The translations under genes were made by a program, and so were the position numbers. The notes beneath the pieces are model-generated. The model had not been told where the DNA came from. It ran no database searches and was given only the letters and a program-made list of their open reading frames with translations. Source: Sambucus nigra (Eukaryota > Streptophyta > Magnoliopsida > Dipsacales > Adoxaceae). From it: a stretch of 64,000 bases of DNA. The DNA lies in assembly GCA_949130495.1 (NCBI GenBank), contig OX422210.1, positions 636,578,585-636,642,584 of the forward strand, given 5' to 3'. Within the stretch, counting starts at the first letter, position 1; every line of letters starts with the position of its first letter. This document shows positions 46,571-57,877 of this stretch, piece by piece.

Positions 46571-47489
46571 CAAAGCGATTTAGAGTTACACTCTTCTTGT
46601 TAATTTTTACACGTACTTTTTATTGGTCAAGGATTGGCTCTCCAATAAAGCCTTTATTTTATCAGTATTGGATTCAATTCCCCTTTGATTTATAATATAC
46701 CCCAAAAACATTCCTTCCTATACTCTGAATATACACTTGGCCAAGTTGAGCTTCATTTGGTGTTTCTCCAACTGGTCAAATATTTGGGCCAAATCAATAA
46801 TATGGTCGGTAGAAAACTTGGTATTAGTGAGCATATCATCTACATATACTTCCATGTTCTTGCCAATCTGATTTTCAAATACTTTATTTACCAACCTCTG
46901 ATATGTTGCTCCAATATTTTTTAGCCCAGAAGGCATAACGTTGTAGCAGTATGTTCTTCGACTGGTGTTGAAGGATGTGCTCTCCTTACCCTTTGGCTTC
47001 ATTTTATTCTAGTTATAACCAGAATAAGCATCCATGAAACTAAGTAGCTCATGACTTTCCGTTGAATCTACCAATTGATCAATACTTGGTAAAGGAAAGT
47101 GATCCTTTGGGAATGATTTATTGAGGTCAGTGAAGTATACACACATGCGCCATTTATTTTCCTTTTTTTTACCATCACCACATTGGCCAACAGGTCAGAT
47201 ATGTAACATCCTCTATAAATTACACTTTTTGCAGCTTTTCCACTTCCTCTTGGATTGTTATATTCTTCTCGGGACTAAAAACTCAACGCTTATACTTGAT
47301 TGGTATGGAATCCTTATAAATCTTGAGTTCATGGAAGATGAAGTTATGATCAATCCCTGGCATATCCTCATGGATCCAAGCGGACACATTCTTCCTATCT
47401 CTAAGGAATGTAATTAATTCTTGTTTAAGCGAGGGTGTTAGTCTTGAACTAATTTGAGTGGTCCTTTCTTGTTTCTCATCATTAAGCAC
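46571..47489 (-). pseudogene. Reverse transcriptase, element C
   Basis: LITFLRDRKNVSAWIHEDMPGID opens the region. RRTYCYNVMPSGLKNIGATYQR and catalytic YVDDMLTNT (~46850) follow in a different frame. KHQMKLNLAKCIF is the end of the palm. At least two frameshifts. Confidence 0.88.
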
Positions 47490-47633
47490 AATAGTTTATG
47501 TCTCTTCCATAATCTGTCCCTTCACTAAATCTTCCTCATTCGGAGGATCCAAAGTGTTAATATGGAAAGTAGTTGTGCCCCTTCGTATGTTTTGTTGGTC
47601 GAATGAAGTATATTAGCATTCCCTAGCTTCCAT

Positions 47634-48149
47634 TTAGTTACCATTCACTACGCTGACTCCATAATTGGTAGGAAACTCCATGAACTGATGCACAATAGAT
47701 GGAACTGCCTCTAATTGCTTCATTCCCACTCTGTCGAGGATTATATTATAAGTTGAAGGGACATTTTTGTCGAAGAAGAGAATTCTTTTCTTACTGCTTG
47801 CTGGCCAAGTGCCGACGAACACATCCATCTTGATTATTTCCAAGGGATATACCCTTTCTCTTGAGAACCCTATGAGAGGCCTATGATAAGTATCTAGCTT
47901 ACTGTCACGTAGCCCTAGGTTATGGAAATAGTTATAAAATATGACGTCCATCGAACTCCCATTATCGACCAAACTTCTTGCCACTCTACCATGGTGAACC
48001 CTACAAGTGATGATTAATGGATCATCATGAGGATAGAACATCCCACTCAAATAATTTTTGGAGAATATGATCACCAATATATCCTTGTTGACTTTCCTAG
48101 GATAACCATCATTGTGCTCGAACATGTAAATCTCCTGATAGTAAGACAC
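47634..48149 (-). pseudogene. Aspartic protease, element C
   Basis: LVDNGSSMDVIFY carries the Tat-type catalytic Asp. DDPLIITCRVHHGRVAR precedes it and YNIILDRVGMKQLEAV is the usual later block. Open for 171 codons. Confidence 0.85.
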
Positions 48150-49461
48150 GCTTTGGCTTGATTTAGGTAGGCTTTTCTCTCAGTAAGTACATCTCCTCTA
48201 ACAACTTCTTCTCCTATAATGAAATGACAGCCGAAGGAAATCATCCCTACCTCCATTTCTAGTTCATTGGGTTTTTTTGGCAGGTCAGCATCATCCTCAT
48301 AGTTGTTGTTGTTCACTCTTGTCGTGTCATCTTTTCCACGGCCAAGCGACTCGAACCTTCTTCTGGCATCTTGACTACCATTCCGATAAACAAATTTATT
48401 TAACTTTCCTTGTCGAATAACAATCTCCACTTTATTCTTGAGGGCGATGCAACTATTATTAGTGTGTTCATGATATTTATGAAATAGCAATATTTGGACT
48501 TATCCCTCCTGTTAAGAGGTGACTTTAACTTCTCAAAACAGTTCAAGTCTTTGTTCCCCCTGATTTCCTCCAAAGTGTAATGGACACCTTTAGTGAGTGG
48601 AGTATACTCGTCATACTTTTTTATTCTGCCAGCCTTCTTATCCTTCTGATCTTTGTTGAATGAATTATTCTTCTGACTTTTAGCTTTTATCTCCGAAACT
48701 TCTTTTGTTGCCATAGTGTCCTGGGCGTTCATAATCTTTCCAGCCTTATCCATCAGTTTTGTCAAAGTTTTGGGTGGATTTTTTGCTAGAGCATAATAGA
48801 GATCCTTAGCGAGAAATCTACTCATCAGTGTTGCAATGATTCTCTTTTCTTCATAATCCACCGCTTCTAGTTTCTCATTATTAAAACGTATGATATACTC
48901 CCAGGTAATTTCTCTGATTTTTCAAAGCATGGTCAAGAGATGAGTAATACTCTTGATCGTCTTAGCCCTAAAGCAGGAGTTACCATTTAATAATTCATCC
49001 AATTGATGGAAACTAAAAATTTTACCTCTGGGCAGATTGTTGTACCACATTTGAGATGGACCCATGATGGAACTAAATAAATCCCTGTACCTCATCTCTT
49101 CGGGGACATAACAGATATCAGCAATAGCTTGATATTGTTCAATATAGAGAATTAGATCAGTCTTTCCATTGTACTTAGGAGTAACAATCGATGGTTTGAA
49201 TTTAGAAGGTCTATGGTAGTCCATAATAGTCTGGACAAAAGGTAATCCTTTGATAAAATTTCTTTGCAAAGGATTTTTTATTTTAGCCATTTCCCCCAGT
49301 CGATCTTCTAGTCGTTTCATAGATCCCTTCCAAGAATATTCCTCTGGCTTGGACTTGGCTAAAGCGGCTTTTGAGGTTTTACTGTGTACATGTGTTGAGC
49401 TCTCTTCCTCAGAAGCTTGGTCAGCACATATAGAGCCCCTCATGCTAGCTCTAAATCTCAT
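48071..49461 (-). pseudogene. Gag of element C (fragmented)
   Basis: MKRLEDRLGEMAK, PKYNGKTDLILYIEQYQAI and GPSQMWYNNLPRGKI are Tat Gag blocks (49461-48922). The second part (48861-48400) has FLAKDLYYALAKNPPKTL, EYTPLTKGVHYTLEEI and LKSPLNRRDKSKYC. The knuckle continues in another frame as YHEHTNNSCIALKNKVE. One frame holds to about 48490, then it shifts. Confidence 0.85.
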
Positions 49462-49956
49462 GGATCCATCTACGTAATCGCAAGGACGTTCTTGCTCCCT
49501 ACTATAGCCTCTACTTGCTCGGGGACCTAGAGAATCAAAGGTGGATTCCTACTCAGTAATTCTAATACGTTTGGTCTCTCGTTAGAGAAAGATCTTCCAT
49601 TATAATGACTAGTTGATCGGAATAACGATGTTGCTCTAGGATGGTATGATATGTTACCAGGAAGACCTGGAGTGATAACTCCTCTCATTTCTAGCTGGTA
49701 GGGGTGGCATGTCTCTTATAGAATTGGAGGACTTGTCTTGCATCATACGAACTAATTGTCTAACTGACTCTTACATGGCTTCCTGTCTTCTAGCCAAGTT
49801 GAGTAAAAATTCTCCGGAGGTCAATCTCACTAGGGTGAGCAGAGAGATCTAGGATGTTACCTGTAGCCACCATGCTACTTTTGAAATAATGATCATTCTT
49901 CAAAATAAAAAATGAATAAAAAACTGCAAGAGGTGGAGAAGGATGACAAGCAGTTG

Positions 49957-49975
49957 TTCCCATAGACGGCGCCAA
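49957..49975 (-). promoter_or_regulatory. Primer binding site of C
   Basis: Minus-strand TTGGCGCCGTCTATGGGAA adjoins the 5' LTR. The TTGGCGCCGTCT type is common in plant gypsy elements that do not use tRNA-iMet. Confidence 0.8.
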
Positions 49976-49977
49976 TC

Positions 49978-50475
49978 TGTTGATGTCTAAAAATAGAGAG
50001 GGTCTAATTTTATAATCACTGATAAATATCCAGAAGTAATTTAAACAAACACACAAGAGGCAAAGATTTTTAAAGTGGTTCAGCTGTAAAAAAACCTACG
50101 TCCACCGTTGGTATTATTGTTAGTGGTTACAATAGCAATAGCTCAGTATGGTGTGCTTAAGATTGGTTGAATCTTCCCTTTGAGACAGGGAAGATTATAT
50201 ATTTATAGTGGTCCCAAACCATTGAGATGGAATGCCTTTATATCTCCAGGAATTTACATCTGTATACAACAAATGAGGCTTTTTACATTCAGTGTTGGTC
50301 GCCATTCCATCCAAGTAAATTTCGTTATTCCCGACGGTTCACATTCTGGGTGTTGGTCGACATTCTAGTCGACTTGGTATCTCTGAGGCCGATCAAGATA
50401 TCTGAATGGCCACGTAGGAGGACAAATGTATATTATTCATTAGTCCATGAAGGAGAGTAATTTTTACGTACAACA
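49978..50475 (-). repeat. 5' LTR of C
   Basis: About 498 bp, TGTTGATGTC to ACGTACAACA, the second copy of 38231-38690. Confidence 0.9.
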
Positions 50476-51845
50476 TCATCCTTCCCCCGAAAATGAATAT
50501 GAATCTAGTGAGGATGATAGTGAAGATTTTGGTTTCTTATCTCTTGAATCTCAATACAATAAATTGTATGAAGAGTCTATGAAACGTTTTAAACATAACA
50601 CTTTATTATCCTCTAAAATCAAAGAATATAAAAAGGAGAACAATAATTTACAACGTAAGACATCTATGGTTGATTAACTTTAAGTTTATCGTACTCACAT
50701 GTGTGAGAAGATTAATTTGTTAAAGGTAGAGCCTCTAAATGCTAATAAAAAAAAGTCTTAAAACAAGAAAATTGAGCTCTTAAAAAACAAGGTCAAAACT
50801 CTCGAAAGATTAAATTTAGAGTTTTGTAATGAGTTTGCACTTTTAAAAGATGAAAATGATTTTTTGTGCATTTTGGAAGCTCAGTGTCTTATCCTCTTTG
50901 AAATACTTAAATGCGTTGATGTTTCTTTTTTTATCTTTTAGACTTTTTGGATGAGTTAAAAGATAAGAACATTATTTCAAAAGAGGAGGATGAAAACTTT
51001 ATCAATTTTAAAGAACAAAGATATATTTTTCTACATACCTTGAAAATTTAAAAATGGGTCTTCTTTTGTCTGAAAAGTCCAAAATAATTTTGCAAAAAAA
51101 TTGTTTTTCTTCAAAATGATTTTATCTTGCCCAAATAAGTAATAACTGATATAAATGCAAGATCACAAAAACTTGGGATATATTATCTTGGTACTAACTC
51201 AAATATGATAAAAGTGGGTAAGGTTTTAACAAGTTTGATGTTTCGGCTTTCACTAGGGAATTTTTTTGTAAAGTTTTCTTCTCAAAACAAAACAACAAAC
51301 ATTGAATAACTTCCTTTGAAAACTCAAGATAAAAAGGAAAATTTTGTAAATCATTTTGAAAAGAAAGATAAATTTGTTCATCCCAAATTTGATAACAAAA
51401 ATCAAGTGATTAATCATAAGATACCTAATAAGAACTCAGTGTGTTCTCATTGTCATAAGAAAGGTCATACAAAAGAGTTTCGTTACAAGTAGATAAAAGG
51501 TCAACATTTTAAAATGGTTATTACCAAGCCTGAAACCCAAATGACTAAACCAAATTGTTTAAATGTGATCATTGTCACAAAGTTGGTCATTTGAGGAAAA
51601 AAAATTCTCAACCAAACTTGACTTTGAACATTGGTAAGAATGGTAAAAATTTCTTGGGGGAACAGCAAGGGTCAAAAAGTGTGATTCTAGGAAATTTTCA
51701 CCTAAACATGTTGAAAGAAAATTTTGGGTTAAAAATAGTAAAAATATTTTTTTATCATGTGGGTAAAGAAAAGAGAGCCAAAGAAAATAAAAACATGCCT
51801 AATGCCCCATTTGAACACGAGGCTCCTAGTATGCGTCATGTATGA
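50476..51845 (+). pseudogene. Gag C-terminal part of D with zinc knuckles
   Basis: Acidic NEYESSEDDSEDFGF, then YNKLYEESMKRFKHN and KTSMVD, a coiled-coil-like region typical of SIRE/Maximus Gag. After decayed coiled-coil DNA come two CCHC-type fragments: CSHCHKKGHTKEF (~51438-51480) and CDHCHKVGHLRKK (~51561-51600). Many stops. The part after 51620 is basic and unrecognised. Confidence 0.65.
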
Positions 51846-53110
51846 GTTCGGAAGGAAATTTCATATGGAATTAAAATTAATGCTAAAGAGATTTGGAAAT
51901 TGGCTCCCTCTACCTTTAAACGCTAGAGGTTGTTTATTTTCGGTCATAGGCTTTATTAGCATTTCTCTTATGCTAGGCTATGTAATTTTCTTTCATATAT
52001 TAGTTTATAGTTCATATTTATCATTTTTGATAACTCATGTGTTATTTGTTTATCTTTTTTTATTTACTCTTTATTTATCTCTTTAATAAATTGAAAAGAC
52101 TTTGTTTTTCAAAATACTTTGTTTTGAATTTCCAAATATATGTTTTGTTTTGAATTTCCAAATATATCTTTAGGATTGTCACATCTAATTGATCTTTTAT
52201 TGATCCATGTATGTTATGTTCTCAGGCATATTAAAAGTATTTTTAACTTACCTTGGATATATATTCTTTGCATTTGATTATTATCCTTGGATTTCACCTA
52301 ATCTTATACTTAGGTTTTACATGCTCTCTTAGACTTTACCTGGTTTTTCTCTAGATTCATTATCTTAGGATTAAATTGTTTTTTTTTATAATTTGATCTC
52401 GTTTGAACATATTTAGTATTATGTGCTTCATGTATATCTTTTCATCCTATATCATGATTCTTTTGGTTTTACATATCTTTTAATGAAAAATTCAAAAATA
52501 TTTTTAGTACAATCGCATTTTTTTCTTTTAGATGATATACTTCATGACAAATCTGTGTATATCAAAATGGCTTATTTAATCATTTTTCTATTTGTTTAGG
52601 AATATGACATGTGAGTCATGAGATGAATTCGATTTTCTTTTAAGTCTTATGAACTTTGAGAATACATTATCATATCTTGTTGCACTATACACCGCACTAC
52701 ACATTAAGTTGATGCCACTTTATGATGAATGCCATAGATTTTAGATCTTCTACAAAGCATTCAAATCTTCAGAAGACTTGTGAAAGCGTGTCTAACTCCT
52801 ATATGTGTATGTGAGGATTTTCATACATGATCTGGATCAAATTGAAACAGCTTATGCTATATATAAAAAAAACACGAATAAAGATGTGGTTAGGTCTACA
52901 AATTTGATTGGATGATGCTACCTTTGAAAATTAAAAATATTTTCCCATCTTAGTGCTTGAGTGAAAGCCTCCACATGCAAAACAATTTGAACATGACAAT
53001 GTCTTCAAGATTTTATCTATCTAAAATTTGGTAACGCCAAAGATATGAGACAAAAGGTTTTGACCATTCACTAATTTAGGGGAGAAAGTGGTAGTTGAAA
53101 ATGATCTTGA
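51846..53110. other. AT-rich remnant within D
   Basis: No recognised domain. The line near 53075-53095 (tttaggggagaaag) could be an old purine tract. Otherwise nothing supported. Confidence 0.4.
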
Positions 53111-54253
53111 ATAGGGTGTTGGAGATTTAACTTGAGTTGAATCTTTGCATTCTTTATTTTATGATTCGTTATCTTTATTGAACTTGAGATTGGAATTTTC
53201 TCTCAATGGTGTTCATTTTGTTTTGCACAATCGAGATATGATTAAAGTTATATTCATTTATATTAAAGTTATTGGAAATATGTATGATAACACAAAGACT
53301 AGTGTAAGAACTATTTATGGAGAAACTAATAATTTTACGATTAAAGTGGGCCTACATCAAGGATCGGCTTTAAGTCTTTACTTATTTGTCGTAATATTGG
53401 ATGAGGTTCCTAAAGACATACAAGTATATGGTCCATGATGTATGTTGTTTGTGGATGATATAGTTCTAGTAGACACTTAAAAGTAGGCCTTAGCGATGAG
53501 AGTAGATACTTAGAAAAATGCCTTAGAGTCTAAAGAAGTGGAAATTAGTAGATAAAAGACTAAATATAATATAAATTTAGTGATAAGTCGTCTGATAGCA
53601 TAATGTTAAAGATTGAAGAAAATAAATAAACCAAACTAATAATTTTCGTTATTTAGGTTCAGTGATATGGAGTAATGAGGATATTGATGAGTATGTTACG
53701 GGTAGAATGTCAACTGGATGGATGAAAAGGAGACAAGCGAGTAGGGTGTTATGCATTAAGCGGATAACTAATAAATTAAAAGGAAAATTTTATAGAATGG
53801 TTGTTAGGCCAGAGACCCTCTATAGAGAGGAGTTTTGGGCTTTAAAGAAAAAACATGACCAAAATATCCATGTTAGTTAGATGAGGATGCCCTGATGGAT
53901 GATAGGAATAATTAGAAATGACAAGATTAAAAATCAGTATGTAAGAGAAAAATTAGGAATAATGCCCATTAGTGATAAATTAAGAGAAAATAGACATAGA
54001 TGGTACGGAGATGTGTTGCATAGACTATTAGATGCACCTATAACAAGAGGAATACTACTGGAAATAAAGGGTAAAAGACAAAGGGGGCATCCTAATCCAT
54101 CTTGGGAAGAAATTATTTGGAGAGATATTAAGGAATTAAATTTGAATGATAATATTGCTTATAATAGATTATAATAGAAAAGGAGAATCCATGTGACCGA
54201 CCCCATGTGATGCAATTAAGGCAAAGATGATGATGATGATGATGATGATGTGG
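53110..54253 (+). pseudogene. LINE (L1-type) 3' end
   Basis: Non-LTR RT remnant with GLHQGSALSLYLFVVILDEV (~53350-53410) and MLFVDDIVLVDT (~53440-53480), the catalytic Asp pair. Then come NFRYLGSVIWSNEDIDEYV, LKGKFYRMVVRPETLY and ENRHRWYGDVLHR, ending near 54170. It closes with a (GAT)n run at 54229-54252, the short-repeat tail some plant L1 elements have instead of poly(A). Stops occur throughout and the 5' portion is missing. Confidence 0.85.
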
Positions 54254-56710
54254 AGGAGGAGGAGGAGGTGGTGGAGGAGGAGGAATCAAGATATGATCGT
54301 ACGTTCATGGTTAAAGCTCTCATCATGTTATTATCCTTCTATAGATAATCTTTTCTTGATTATGATAACTGAACATAGTACTCGAATTTTGGTAAGTGTG
54401 ATAATATTGCCTATATTTTTTACTTATAAAAAATGGGTCTTGGTGTTGTCCTCTTATTGCATAAATGTTGATTATGCCATGTAAAACCCTTTATTTAAGA
54501 TAAGTTGCTAGAAGATTACTCTGTACTATTTTCTTTGCGTCTTATTATCCGTCCCCATGTAGTATATCTTGAAAGTTTCTTAAAAATATTTATTTGAGTT
54601 AATGATTGGGGATATCACTTTTGTTGAGTGATAAATTTTGTTGATACATATTTGCACATATACAGTGATTGACTGGTTTTAGACTTGATGTTGCTTATCC
54701 ACACTCTTAGTGTAGATTGTGTTAACATTATCTTAGATATTGAAACAAAAATTTCATATATGTTGTTATCATAGTTCTTATATTAGGATAAATATGCTAC
54801 ATTATCTAAATGTATTTGATCTTCACTTGTGTTGATATTATTTGATAGGATGCTAGACTTAAATGTTTTATCTCTTACTATATCTTGTATCCTTGGAGGT
54901 TGATGCTCATTTATTATCCATGATTCACCATTGAATTTTGTGAACATATTTCATAGATACTTACCTTGTTACGTCTTTTGATGTCTAGAAATTGTGTTTA
55001 CATTCTATGAGTTTTAGGATTTATATGTTAATCGGTTGCTACAAAATTTTTGTGCTTCCTATACTCATAACTCATTTCTACTTTACATTATGTTTAGTAT
55101 ATAGTGAGTGTTACCTTGTAAAACCTTGATCATGGTTTTCATATACTTATCTTGCTATGTCATTATTAATCTTATGCGTCTTTATATATTATATCATATG
55201 ATTCATATCTCATATTACTCCATGCGCTTATTATTCTCATTTAACATATTCGTCATGTCCTGATACTTATGTTCTCTAATCATCCGTTTTCTTGTATTTC
55301 TTGGTCACTTCATATGTCCTTGCAAAAATAAAGTTTCATCATGCAAAATAAGTCAGCTATAAGTAAGGAAGATGGTTATAACAGAGATAATGCTAGAGCT
55401 ATACTAGATAGATTTTTATATGTAAAAAATAAATTAGTGGGATTTTGCTAACATATATATTTGGCATGCTTTTGACTGAGTTATCTTTTATGCCTTATAT
55501 ATATTGTTATCATATAAACATATCCTATCTTCACTTCCATCTCAATTATATAATAAGATATATTAATTTCAATCCTTAGATTATCTTTAATCAATTCATT
55601 TCTCTAACGACTTATTCTTGATGTTCTTAATAATGCTAGTTCTTTATTATATTGGTATTGCCTTTGTCCATTCCATGATAATAAGGGGGCGAATGATTCT
55701 TCTTCGTATGAAAGGAATGTTGACTATTGGACTCTTTACTATGAGGAATATTTTCTTGGAAATAATTTTCTTAAGGGTGAGACTTATTTAAGGGGAAGAA
55801 AATTCCCTAAGTAAGAGATAGGATGATCAATATTAGTATCACTATGTGATATTATGATATAGTTTATACTGAAATGAAATTATAAAGATTAATTATGGAA
55901 TGAAGTATATGTATTACATGTTATTGAGATATCAGCTAAACTTGGTATATGATCCTTAGTAATTAGATGAACCATGCTCACATTAATTATATCGTGTATT
56001 CATCTTATTACTCTTATTCTCTTGTTAATATTTTTGCATTGGTATCCTGATATCTCTGATAGTGTCTTTATGGGAGGAAATCAGGCTACAATAATTAGGA
56101 ATGGTTGTCTCAATTCTATGTTATATGCCTTTAGTCGGGCGAGTCGTGTCTAAGTGATAGATTTAATTCATTTATTTTTAATCTTTTATTTATTTTGCGA
56201 CAGATTAGACAAAGGGGAAGATTTCAAGAGCACACATATGCTCAAAAGATTCAATGGATTAGACTTTCTTATCCCATTCTAAAACATATTGAGTCACAGT
56301 CTAATTTATCCCGAAAAACTTCATGTTCAAGACTACGAGATTGGACTTTTTCATCTTCATCCGAAAAGCTACCGCATTCCATGACCAGTGAGATTGTCGC
56401 TTTAGTATAAAGGTAAAAGGACTTAGAATGACTTAGTTTCACTACCCTTGTTTTGACAACTTAAATTAAATTTTCTTAAATTGAAAAATGTGTTAAATCT
56501 TGTGTGTGAGTTGGTTTGGACAATTTGAACAAGTACAATATACAATATACTTTTCTTACAAGAAAATTATGTTAATTAATAATGCATTTTTATGTGTGTA
56601 TTTTAAGTATCAGTGTTTTGGGTTGTGAAAAAGGATATTTAGAGTATTTACCATAAATATCTTTAAACTCTTGGATGGAAAATATAAGGTTCTTATTCCC
56701 TCGACAATGT
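54254..56710. other. AT-rich non-coding sequence inside D
   Basis: No recognised gene. The start of the 3' LTR of D may lie somewhere after 56430, but the boundary cannot be fixed because the 5' copy is truncated. Confidence 0.4.
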
Positions 56711-57877
56711 CGTGACCTGCCTCGCCGCAGCGAAGAACTTAGTCGCTACAACGAAGGTCCTTATTTAGTGATTTTGTCCAAGTCCAAAATCTCTTGATGT
56801 AACTGCGACCTGGGTTATCACAGCAGGTTCGCTTCAGCGACACTTTTACTTGCTGCAGTGAAGCTCCAGCAACAGCTCCAGATCTGGCAGAAAGGGCAAT
56901 TTGCACAAAAGATTGCATTGAAAAACATGAAGATTTTTTTTTGCAGACATAACCGATTTTTTGTGGACAAGAATGACTTAGAGGCTTTGAGAGCTTGTGT
57001 CCACAATTTGAAAACACATATTTAATTCGGCTTCTTCGTCATCATAAAATAAGGTTAAGATTTTTCATAAAAGGTTTCATTGTTTTATCATACTAAAGAA
57101 ATCAGATTTTCGTAAGAGAAAAAAACCTTATTTGTATTTTTGAGATGTCCATTATTATAATTTTAGTTTAAAGTCATTTTAAGTTTGATTACTTCTTCTT
57201 AATACTTGAACAAAATATTTTATAAAATTTGTTTTTGAGAAACTTTAAATATTTTTTATATCTAAAAAATACTTTGTGAGTTTATTTTAATTAGCCAAAC
57301 ACTTTTTGAAACTTTCCTCAACCTTTAGGAATCTCGAATCCTAGGAATTTAGATCTACAATAGTAGTTTTTCACTTATTCCTTTGGAACACAAAAGATTT
57401 CGTTAACTTTAAAGAAGATTTGATTATTTAGTGCAAACACGTCATTATCAACGAAAATTGATACTTACGACTTGGTGAGTGGTTGGAGAGCGATCTGCGC
57501 TTTCTATTCCAACTAAAATGTGAAAAATGTGTCTTGTGAAGCTTGTGGATAGGTTCAAGTTTTGTAAGGCATTTCTCCATTTTGTTAAACTTTACCTATA
57601 TAATGGCAGGTATCGGTTTGGCTCGAGGTTTTTCCCGCAAGGATTTTTCCCTCGTATAAATCCTCGTCTCAAGTGCATGATTTATTATTTTGCATTTTGA
57701 TTCATCTTATAAGTTTCATGAACATTTATTGTTAAGTTAAATCAACTGGTAAATGACAATTTTTTCACTTAGACGCTAGGATTAACTTTTGTCCAAATTT
57801 GGTTTAAAACAAATATTACCTTCATTTGGTAATAATTTTTAATTTGGATAATCCATCTCTACACGCGCATTCCTTCA
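56711..57877 (+). repeat. 3' LTR of D (matched part)
   Basis: Homologous to 36508-37650 in order, including TCGCTTCAGCGA at 56829-56840, 'cctcgtataaatcctcgtctcaagtgca' near 57650 and the terminal CCTTCA at 57877. More diverged than the LTR pairs of A and B, which fits an older element. Confidence 0.75.

Larger units (their letters stand above)
38231..50475 (-). mobile_element. Tat-lineage gypsy element C (split by F)
   Basis: LTRs at 38231-38690 and 49978-50475 (TGTTGATGTC...). The PBS is TTGGCGCCGTCTATGGGAA on the minus strand. Gag, DNGS-type protease, RT, RNase H, second RNase H and integrase are on the minus strand, with an antisense gene beyond the 3' end of pol. All coding parts are heavily frameshifted. 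No clear 5-bp target duplication was found: TAGTC on one side, TCATC on the other. Confidence 0.87.
36508..57877 (+). mobile_element. SIRE/Maximus-like copia element D (remnant, split by C)
   Basis: Direct LTR copies at 36508-37650 (5' truncated) and about 56720-57877. A PBS-like TATCAGAG site follows the 5' LTR, then a gag start at 38135. Insertion of C (38231-50475) comes next, then gag C-terminal sequence with zinc knuckles (50476-~51620). No RT or integrase of D was found. Instead there is AT-rich sequence and a LINE tail, so D has lost most of its internal region. The lineage is judged from the gag text and LTR style only. Confidence 0.7.

Noticed and set aside
54227..54484. ORF starting with a run of Met and Arg
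   Set aside because: Translation of the (GAT)n and GGA-rich tail of the LINE.
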